A stretch of DNA of 64,000 bases. Origin: Cribrihabitans_A pelagius. Lineage in GTDB: Bacteria; Pseudomonadota; Alphaproteobacteria; Rhodobacterales; Rhodobacteraceae. Location of the stretch: positions 29,570 through 93,569 of the forward strand of contig NZ_JBMERR010000020.1 of NCBI RefSeq assembly GCF_048820915.1, written 5' to 3'. The notes beneath the pieces are model-generated. The model saw only the letters and a list, made by a program, of their open reading frames with translations. It had not been told where the DNA came from and did not search any database. A program made the translations under genes and the position numbers. Below, one piece after another: positions 58,901 to 64,000 of this stretch (position 1 is its first letter; each line of letters starts with the position of its first letter).

Positions 58901-59343
58901 TCCGGCGTTTTATAGAGCAGCACAAGGACCACATTACCTTAATCAAGGTCCGCCGTGGCGAAGCGCTGACAAAACAGGATATTGATGAGCTTGAGCGTAT
59001 TCTGATCGAACAGGAAGTCGCGGATGATGCCATAATCTCCGATCTGGCAGGTGAAGGCGGATTGGGCCGGTTTCTGCGGTCGCTGACTGGGCTGGACCGC
59101 GCCGCGGCTAAGGAGGCCTTCAGCACCTTCGTATCGCAAAATCAGCTGAATGCAGACCAGGCTGAGTTCCTTGATATGGTTATAGACAGTCTGACAGAAA
59201 GCGGCTTCGTTGACCCTGTGTCCTTCTACGAAAGCCCCTTCACGGATCTGGATGATATGGGCATTGCGGGTATTTTCAGTCGTGAGCAGGTGCAGGAGAT
59301 TATACAAATCGTTAGGGGGCTCAACGATGCCGTGGCAGCCTGA
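55948..59343 (+). CDS. hsdR: Type I restriction endonuclease/translocase HsdR
   Basis: 1131 residues. A DUF4145-type N-terminal domain (about 1-140: FLADDFPVLYKYAAKAETHA), a coiled-coil linker (about 155-205), the HsdR nuclease domain (about 210-330; VVEAKRTKKDS as the E-x-K part), then the DEAD-type motor: Walker A MATGSGKTRTVIAL (about 384), DEAH (IVIDEAHRSVYRKY, about 490), SWI-type VGLTATPRDEID and the second helicase domain with SVDMLDTGIDVPEVVNLVFF and MVGRGTRLCPDLFG. The C-terminal EcoEI-type domain completes it. Cuts unmethylated DNA after translocation. Confidence 0.96.
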   Translation: MSQFAFLADDFPVLYKYAAKAETHALSDPRGACFWARLTLETALKWIYRTDPALRRVYTDTLAAMIAEPSLEALTGPAITTKARYIKDQGNRAAHDAGKPLTAHDATASVRELFHVCYWFARTYAKVSRPDPALAFDVGKLEKSLTITASTVAQIQKVEGEIKAERKRAEAAEEALRASEEGRQQLDAELAAVRAEMAALRKANSAVQDTHDYNEAETRDSFIDLLLAEAGWPQDQERDREFPVTGMPTSSGNGFVDYVLWGDDGKPLAVVEAKRTKKDSRTGQHQAKLYADCLEAAYGRRPVIFTTNGYEHWIWDDLAYPPRQISGFLKKDELQLLHQRRENVRALSTVDVDPDIAGRHYQQRAIRRVGEAFEKHAQRKALLVMATGSGKTRTVIALIDQLMRANRVKRVLFLADRVALVKQAHSAFKAHLPATPCANLLERHDPKKNDHSGARVCLSTYPTMMGLIEEMKGGEKRYGPGHFDLIVIDEAHRSVYRKYRAIFSYFDSLLVGLTATPRDEIDKDTYSLFGLEKGVPTDAYDLDDAVSDGYLVPPTTISVPLKFQREGIAYDQLTEEEKEAWDAIEWDEEGTQRDRVESADLNKWLFNIDTVDKVLEHLMRNGIKVSDGDRLGKTIIFAKNSKHAQFIVERFDVNYPHYKGEFAKLIDFSVSHPQSLIDDFSEADKAPHIAVSVDMLDTGIDVPEVVNLVFFKIVRSKTKFWQMVGRGTRLCPDLFGPGDDKQQFVIFDFCQNLEFFQENPNVLDGSGAKPIGERLFTSRVELIEALGESGEEHQDLIAATKTRLHEEVMGMPIDNFIVRAKRRSVERFRDVASWEDLNLDARMALIEDLAGLPTAYDDGKLPAKQFDLLILNAQLELLRQQGGFTRFQDRIVKFASRLEELSNVPLVSKELELILEIQTDVYWEDITPEMLESVRRRLRHLAELIKPTERKIVITDFRDDIGEGNPMTMPEVGSGVDKARFKMKVRRFIEQHKDHITLIKVRRGEALTKQDIDELERILIEQEVADDAIISDLAGEGGLGRFLRSLTGLDRAAAKEAFSTFVSQNQLNADQAEFLDMVIDSLTESGFVDPVSFYESPFTDLDDMGIAGIFSREQVQEIIQIVRGLNDAVAA

Positions 59344-59533
59344 CAGCTAGCAGTTTTCGATCTGGATCAGGACCATGCTTGCCTGCAATTTCACTGTTGT
59401 CTTCTTTTGTCGAGGAGAACGTTCTTTCGACTTTCTGATCCTGAAATGAGTTGGCCAAGGCCCCAAAGGGCCCTGCCTGTGGCTAGATGTATATATGTCC
59501 TGATATTTGTGCCGCCTAATTTGAGAATTAGAC

Positions 59534-60025
59534 CTATCCCGTCACGATTTTTAGTACGGGTAGCCCTCTTTCGTAGGTCTTTTCTGGCGTAGCGCCACAT
59601 TGTTTGTGTCGCTTGTGCACAGTTTTTGTGCGGGGCTTTTCAGGTTCAATCCAGCGGACGAATGCCTTTCGAGCAGGTTTGCTGTCTTGGGTTGGCAATT
59701 CATCCAACGCCCAATGTGCAGCCTCTCCTATTCCAGCAGGACCAAGGCAAGAGCCGCGCGTCGCGTGGATGAGGCCCCGTTCCTCCAGTTCCCTGAAGTA
59801 GTCACCCACTGTGTTGCGGTGCACATTTAGAGACTTTGCTGCGTCCCGGTGACTCAGAATGATCGCTCCATTATTATTGCCGTTGTAGCGACGCTTCAGT
59901 TCAATATAGAGCGCGCGGGGGCCCGGTTTTAGGCTCCTCCATGCGAGGGATGCCTGTAGCCACTCATGTAGTTGCACATGGCGGCCAGTGCCGCGCTTTT
60001 TCCTCTTGTACGGTTTGCGGCTCAT
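59534..60025 (-). CDS. Winged-helix replication/regulatory protein
   Basis: 163 residues from ATG 60025. Very basic start (SRKPYKRKKRGTGRHVQLHE), then a winged helix (NGNNNGAIILSHRDAAKSLN, VHRNTVGDYFRELEERGLI) of the kind found in plasmid-type replication proteins and mobile-element regulators. The C-terminus is basic and probably disordered. Last gene of a leftward set (60650-59534) next to AlpA-like and two tiny genes. The 190 bases between its end and hsdR hold nothing clear. Confidence 0.65.
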   Translation of the reverse strand: MSRKPYKRKKRGTGRHVQLHEWLQASLAWRSLKPGPRALYIELKRRYNGNNNGAIILSHRDAAKSLNVHRNTVGDYFRELEERGLIHATRGSCLGPAGIGEAAHWALDELPTQDSKPARKAFVRWIEPEKPRTKTVHKRHKQCGATPEKTYERGLPVLKIVTG

Positions 60026-60186
60026 GGTGCGGGCTCCTGATGGGCTGCGGCCTTAGCCATCAGCCCGGAAATCCAAAGGCTTTTTTGAATTCCAAATTGC
60101 CGTAGGCCAATATCCGGTCCGATTTCTTTCTGTTGGCTAGGTGCGAGCTCTAGGTGGTCGTAGGATGACCGATTAGCATTTCTCAT
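60022..60186 (-). CDS. Small hypothetical island protein
   Basis: 54 residues from ATG 60186 (GGAGGG upstream), coupled to the winged-helix gene by ATGA. Contains SYDHLELAPSQQKEIGPDIG. No family recognised. Confidence 0.45.
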   Translation of the reverse strand: MRNANRSSYDHLELAPSQQKEIGPDIGLRQFGIQKSLWISGLMAKAAAHQEPAP

Positions 60187-60361
60187 GGGGGTGCCCTCCA
60201 AAATGAAGGTCTGCATAGAGGGCCGCGTGAGAGCGACTTAGGCCGAAACGTGTTTGTAAGTGCCGTATCTGGATCTCGCGTGCTGCGGGGTGGTTGATAC
60301 GTTTTTGCTTCACGCCGCAAGCGTTTCGGAACGGACTGCTGTAGCAGTGACCATTGCTCAT
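60173..60361 (-). CDS. Small hypothetical island protein
   Basis: 62 residues from ATG 60361, overlapping the next gene by 14 bases. C-terminal part (ARE-IQIRHLQTRFGLSRSHAA then LYADLHFG) has helix-turn-helix character and resembles short HTH proteins next to integrases. Function unknown. Confidence 0.45.
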   Translation of the reverse strand: MSNGHCYSSPFRNACGVKQKRINHPAAREIQIRHLQTRFGLSRSHAALYADLHFGGHPHEKC

Positions 60362-60470
60362 TTGATATCCTTTGCTATGGCGGGGCAAAGGGCGTAGGAT
60401 TGCGGGTGTCAAAGCCCGTAAGCAAATCACATACAGCCCGCGCCCCAGTATATTAGGGGTGCGGGTTTAG

Positions 60471-60650
60471 TTATGCCGCTTCGCGACTATTCAGCCATTC
60501 AGTGATGACGCTTTCCGGCCATGCCACGGCCTTACGTGTCAAACGCACGGGGCGAGGAAATTCGCCCCTGTTCATCATCGCGTAAATCGTGGTGCGGCTC
60601 AGGCCGGTAAGCGCTTCAACTTCGGGGCGGCGGTAGTGCTTTTCTGCCAT
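60471..60650 (-). CDS. AlpA-family regulator
   Basis: 59 residues from ATG 60650 (AGGAGGATG-type site upstream). The pattern YRRPEVEALTGLSRTTIYAM, then GEFPRPVRLTRKAVAWPESV and EWLNSREA, is the standard AlpA/excisionase-like winged-helix. Such proteins activate or direct excision of P4-type islands. It heads the leftward gene set beside the integrase. Confidence 0.9.
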   Translation of the reverse strand: MAEKHYRRPEVEALTGLSRTTIYAMMNRGEFPRPVRLTRKAVAWPESVITEWLNSREAA

Positions 60651-60701
60651 CTCGGCATCCTCCTGCTTCTGGTGGTCGATGCAGGAATAATGGGAGAACA
60701 A

Positions 60702-60869
60702 GCCCTGAACGAATAGCTAGGCAGGTTACGAAAACCTACCCAATAGTTGAGCGTAACCTCGGGAAGGCGCTGAAAGGAAGTCGTGCGCTAAAATGGTGAC
60801 GTTGTAGAAAAGTGTTTTGTTTACAATAGACTGAGTGGGTGGTTAGGTTTCTTGAAATAGGTGGGTAGG
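60702..60869. promoter_or_regulatory. AGGTT repeat region upstream of the AlpA-like gene
   Basis: Several copies of AGGTT/AACCT in both orientations: GGCAGGTTACG and its facing AAACCTACC, GCGTAACCTCG, GGTTAGGTTTC and GGTGGGTAGGTTAAC. A/T-rich promoter-like DNA. They could bind an island regulator such as AlpA. Confidence 0.4.
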
Positions 60870-61586
60870 TTAACCCCCGGATGACGGCGCGCCGCCGGAC
60901 TTGCGCCAATTTACAAGAGTGACAATTCTGTCTTTTGCTGAGCCAGAGAGCTTGTCTTCGCCAAGCCAAGCATCGGGATTGGCGTCGATCCATGCCTCAA
61001 TCGCAGCCTTCGGACTGCCCTTGAACTTCTGTTGGGATGCAAGCGCATTCCAAGCCTTCACGGCCAAGTCCAACTCAGGAGAGAAGTGATCGTGGGAACG
61101 GTCTGCAAAGGGCGTCGCGTCCTCATCAATTGGCGGGAAGAAGAACGGGGGCTTTAGGCCCTTTTTTGCCATCCATTCCCGGAAATCTGTTAATCGAAAA
61201 AGAGACTTTTCCCAATCTGGCGTATTCATTATTGCCTCTCTCTTAGAAGCGCTTAGCGGCTCGAAACTGAAAGGCTCATGTTCATCTGGAACAAGGTATG
61301 TGACTTGACCGGGTAGTTCAGCACTTGCAACCGCACGACTGATTGCGCGAAATACCGGCGCAAATTCTTTGGAATGCAGGTAGCTTGGTTCGCAGCTGGA
61401 TGAACCTACTGCTTGAAATTCCCCGTCTTGCACGCGCTTGACATCAATTGGCTTCCAAGTGCTCGGGCTTAGGCCGACAACGAGCATTGCTGCCTCAATC
61501 ACAGTTAGATATTCACACCACCTCCAATGCTCCATCTCATCTTTGTGGCTGGCCAATTCGTCATAGCTGTCCGCGTATCCGCTCAT
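60870..61586 (-). CDS. Hypothetical protein coupled to the island integrase
   Basis: 238 residues from ATG 61586, overlapping the integrase stop by ATGA. Early motif HWRWCEYLTVIEAAMLVVGL SPSTW is characteristic of short proteins next to integrases in this bacterial group. The C-terminal half (SPKAAIEAWIDANPDAWLGE, KDRIVTLVNWRKSGG) has a pattern I associate with small DNA-binding ends. Function unknown; co-expression with the integrase is likely. Confidence 0.65.
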   Translation of the reverse strand: MSGYADSYDELASHKDEMEHWRWCEYLTVIEAAMLVVGLSPSTWKPIDVKRVQDGEFQAVGSSSCEPSYLHSKEFAPVFRAISRAVASAELPGQVTYLVPDEHEPFSFEPLSASKREAIMNTPDWEKSLFRLTDFREWMAKKGLKPPFFFPPIDEDATPFADRSHDHFSPELDLAVKAWNALASQQKFKGSPKAAIEAWIDANPDAWLGEDKLSGSAKDRIVTLVNWRKSGGAPSSGG

Positions 61587-62773
61587 CCGCCTGCAATCCT
61601 CACAATTTCTGCCTGTTTCCTGGTCACGAAATCCGCCCATCGCGCCATAAGCACGCGGCGCTGTTCCAAGTGGTCCGTGCGGCGATAGGCTCGTTCAACG
61701 CTGCCACCGACAACATGGCCTAGCGCGGTTTCCGACACCTCAAACGGAGTGTTGGTGGTTTCTGCCACCCAATCCCGGAAGCTGGATCGGAACCCATGCG
61801 GGCGGGCTTCCATTTCTCTGCGCTCCATCAGCCGCGCCATCGTCGCATCGCTGATGACCCCTTTGCGCACGCTGGGGAAAAGAAAACCCTCGCGCTGGTG
61901 CTCTTTTGCGGCCTCAATGACCGCCAGCGCCTCCGGGCTGAGAGGCACGCGGAAATCCGACGTGGCATCCTTGCGGCCCTTCACGGTCTCTGCCGGGATG
62001 GTCCACACGTCGCCGTCGATCTGGTCAACGTGCAGGTGCCGCAGCGGGCCAGACCGCACCGCCGTCAGGATAAGCAGGCGCAGGGCAAGGTGGGTTACGG
62101 TGCCTTCGTCCAAGCTGGCATAGAAGGCAGGCACATCTACCCAAGGCAGCGCGGGGATGTGCTTTGCCTTGTGGCGCTGCTTGCCCAGCAGGGCGCGCGC
62201 TTTCTCCACCGCTTGCAAGTCCACATCCAAGCCCAGCGCGGCGGCGTGTTTCAGGCAGATGCCCAGCCGATTCATCGCCTTGCGGGCGGTTTCTGCCTTG
62301 TCGTGCCAGATAGGGGCCAGCGTGTCGCGAATGTCGATCTGGTCAATATCCGCAACAGGGACAGCACCCAGGCGCGGCAGGACGTGGATTTCCAAGGGGG
62401 AGAACCAGCGGCCCGCCTTTCCGTCACCTTTCAGTTCGGCCTTGCGCGCTTCAAAGGCATCCTTGGCAATGTCCCGCAGCAGATGCATGTTGCGCTCTGC
62501 CTGCCTGCGCTCCCTCTGGCGTTCCTTGATCGGGTCTAGCCCTTGCCGGGCCACAGCGCGCCATTTCGCGGCTTCCTCGCGGGCTTCCTTTAGCGATACC
62601 TCAGGATATGGGCCGAGCCCCATTTCCCGGCGGCGGCCATGTACGGTCACGTACAACAGCCATTTGCCGCGGTCCGGGGCTCGCTTGTGAAGCCAAAGAT
62701 TGCCGCCGTCGCCGTGCTTCCCGGCGGCGACAGCCTTAACCCTTGCGGCACTGAGTTTGTTCGTTTCCCTCAT
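61583..62773 (-). CDS. int: P4-type tyrosine integrase of the second island
   Basis: 396 residues. Starts with the DUF4102-type arm domain (KLSAARVKAVAAGKHGDGGN, then LWLHKRAP and RRREMGLGPYPEVSLKEARE). Core-binding domain about 100-205. Catalytic residues: Arg in ILTAVRSGPLRHL (about 240), HGFRSSFRDW as H-x-x-R (about 335), ETALGHVVGGSVERAYRRTD with the tyrosine (about 365). Lies 180 bases from the right attachment repeat, reading away from it, as expected for tRNA-targeting islands. Confidence 0.95.
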   Translation of the reverse strand: MRETNKLSAARVKAVAAGKHGDGGNLWLHKRAPDRGKWLLYVTVHGRRREMGLGPYPEVSLKEAREEAAKWRAVARQGLDPIKERQRERRQAERNMHLLRDIAKDAFEARKAELKGDGKAGRWFSPLEIHVLPRLGAVPVADIDQIDIRDTLAPIWHDKAETARKAMNRLGICLKHAAALGLDVDLQAVEKARALLGKQRHKAKHIPALPWVDVPAFYASLDEGTVTHLALRLLILTAVRSGPLRHLHVDQIDGDVWTIPAETVKGRKDATSDFRVPLSPEALAVIEAAKEHQREGFLFPSVRKGVISDATMARLMERREMEARPHGFRSSFRDWVAETTNTPFEVSETALGHVVGGSVERAYRRTDHLEQRRVLMARWADFVTRKQAEIVRIAGG

Positions 62774-62951
62774 TGGGGCTTAACTACTCTCTATCTCTGG
62801 CCCCACTTTCGGCCCCATCTTTATATGTTGTAGGCAGGGGAACCTGGCGGAACAAGCGGGAATTACTGGAGTTCGTTAAGCTATTGAAAAAGCGTGAATC
62901 GGCTCCGGTCCAGGAATATCCGGGAATTGCTCAGAAGGGATGTTCAAGGCA

Positions 62952-62965
62952 GCCCCCGGGCACCA
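62952..62965 (+). repeat. Island attachment repeat, right copy
   Basis: GCCCCCGGGCACCA, identical to the last 14 bases of tRNA-Phe at 50543-50556. Marks the right end of the island. Confidence 0.8.
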
Positions 62966-63064
62966 CTAAATCACTGAAATAGTTGATTTATTTGGTTCGT
63001 TGAGATCGTCAGATTTCACCCGTAAAAGTTACAGAGAGTTATACACTCCTCTGACGGGCTCGAT

Positions 63065-63875
63065 TTGTCCCAAGATTCCAAAAACCGAATACTCAAGATC
63101 AAGCATCTCCGGAAAGGGCTGGCCATCGTGCTGACAGCTCGATGCCCGTACTGGCTTATTCGCTTCAGAGATCCCCGTGCAGGGAAATACGTCCACCGGT
63201 CGTCTAAGGAAACATCGCGTCTCGAAGCGATGGAAGTGGCTTTTGAGTTTGCCGACTCATACCGCAGCAAGGCCAACAGCGACCATGCTCAGAAGAAAGC
63301 CACTAGCTTCGAGCACTATGCCAAGAAGCTGATGGGCATTCAGAAAGGCAAGTCCAAGTGGTCGGATGGCGACAACAAACTGCTGAACCGATCCAAGGAC
63401 GGGCTGATCTGCTATTTCGGTAAGTATGACGTCACGAAGATCACCACCGGCAAGGTCCGGGACTACCTGATTCACCTGGACGAGAACCGGCCAAAGCGGC
63501 TGGCAGAATCGACCAAGGCCAAACACACCATCATCATTCGCAAGGTCCTGACGCTGGCGGTGGAAGACGGCATCCTGAACGTGCTGCCGGAGATGCCGAA
63601 GCAAAAGACCGTGGACACGCCCCGCCACACCTTCACGGACGACGAATACAAACGGTTTATGAAAGCTGCCGGAGAATGTGCCAAACGCGGCGATGTGGTT
63701 CGTGGCGTCCAGATCACCGGCCACCATGCTAAGATGTTCCGTTTCGTCGTTCACACGTTCCTCCGGCCTACAGAGGGCGAGCTGTTCGGTCTGAAGCACA
63801 AGGACATTCAGATCAAAGGCGACCCGCCGCACTTGGAAATGAACGTCCGTGGCGGAAAGACCGGCGGGCGCACTA
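63065..63875 (+). pseudogene. Integrase gene truncated by an insertion sequence
   Basis: About 270 residues of a tyrosine recombinase from TTG 63065. Arm and core-binding regions are intact (WLIRFRDPRAGKYVHRSSKE, then a core domain ending KVLTLAVEDGILNVLPEMPK) and the first catalytic part is reached (HTFLRPTEGELFGLKHKDIQ, with Arg). Just past RGGKTGG the frame enters the IS end and stops at 63892, so the H-x-x-R and tyrosine are lost. It belongs to a third element placed next to the tRNA-Phe repeat, and shows tandem integration. Confidence 0.8.
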
Positions 63876-64000
63876 GGCTCAGGACCCATTGATTTCCGTT
63901 TGGCCGCGTGATTCACGGTGCTCAAAACGAGCGGTGAACATGTCTGACCTTTTCTGGCTGAGCGACGAGCAGATGGCCCGTCTGAAACCCTTCTTCCCAA
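63876..64000 (+). mobile_element. IS5-family insertion sequence, left end
   Basis: Starts with GGCTCAGGACCC directly after CTA in the interrupted integrase; CTAG-type targets are usual for the IS427 group of IS5. It contains the start of a transposase and continues beyond the window. Group assignment is from the transposase N-terminus and the target style. Confidence 0.7.
63940..64000 (+). CDS. IS5-family transposase, N-terminal fragment
   Basis: About 20 residues: MSDLFWLSDEQMARLKPFFP, the typical beginning of IS5/IS427 transposases. The gene runs off the window edge. GCGGTG precedes the ATG as weak binding site. Confidence 0.8.
   Translation, partial: MSDLFWLSDEQMARLKPFFP

Overview
The window looks like an alphaproteobacterium of the Rhodobacteraceae (Roseobacter group). 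The basis is the high G+C, the housekeeping order murA, DUF2948, hisD, UPF0262, low-molecular-weight phosphatase, infA, maf, RNase E/G, yacG between 40.8 and 50.4 kb, and the style of the phage genes. No rRNA genes and no CRISPR array were seen.

Layout. (1) 1-584: left chromosomal flank with the N-terminus of a membrane protein on the minus strand. (2) 585-40691: a complete-looking lambda-like siphovirus prophage of about 40 kb integrated in the 3' end of a tRNA-Thr(GGT) gene. The intact tRNA is at 40643-40717 and a 49-bp copy of its 3' part lies at 585-633. (3) 40718-50402: chromosomal core genes. (4) 50481-62965: a second island of about 12.4 kb integrated at tRNA-Phe(GAA). It carries a SciP-like regulator, an orphan adenine methylase, a divergent tRNA-Gly(UCC) and a complete type I restriction-modification operon with an embedded GIY-YIG gene, and it ends with its own P4-type integrase. 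(5) 62966-64000: a further integrase cut short by an IS5-family insertion sequence whose transposase runs off the window.

Prophage logic. The left arm (0.8-4 kb) carries plus-strand cargo, including two AT-rich genes, one resembling an abortive-infection protein. A leftward operon (7.05-4.2 kb) holds a small membrane protein, an excisionase-like protein, the integrase and three small genes. A short repressor (7570-7911) faces a Cro-like gene (8101) across a control region with three operator-like sites. The rightward early operon holds SSB, a zinc-finger primase and a D5/SF3 helicase. A candidate C4-type antisense RNA precedes an antirepressor-like gene (13854-14615). An iteron cluster at 14.7-15.1 kb is a candidate replication origin. 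A gene in the position of lambda Q (15198-15896) is followed by a strong promoter whose -10 box lies inside an operator palindrome, then by a terminator, then by the late operon. The late operon runs from packaging (terminase, gpW, portal, protease-capsid fusion) through tail (tail tube, a G/GT pair with a GGGAAAG slippery site, tape measure, tail tip protein, fibre) to lysis (holin-endolysin fusion, Rz, Rz1). It ends with a T5 A1-like phosphoesterase and a zinc-finger dNMP-kinase-like gene.

The most interesting hypothesis is the lysogeny circuit. An unusually short repressor without a self-cleavage domain acts through a dispersed TTTAAAGG operator family, and the switch may depend on an antirepressor controlled by an antisense RNA, with the late promoter also directly under an operator.
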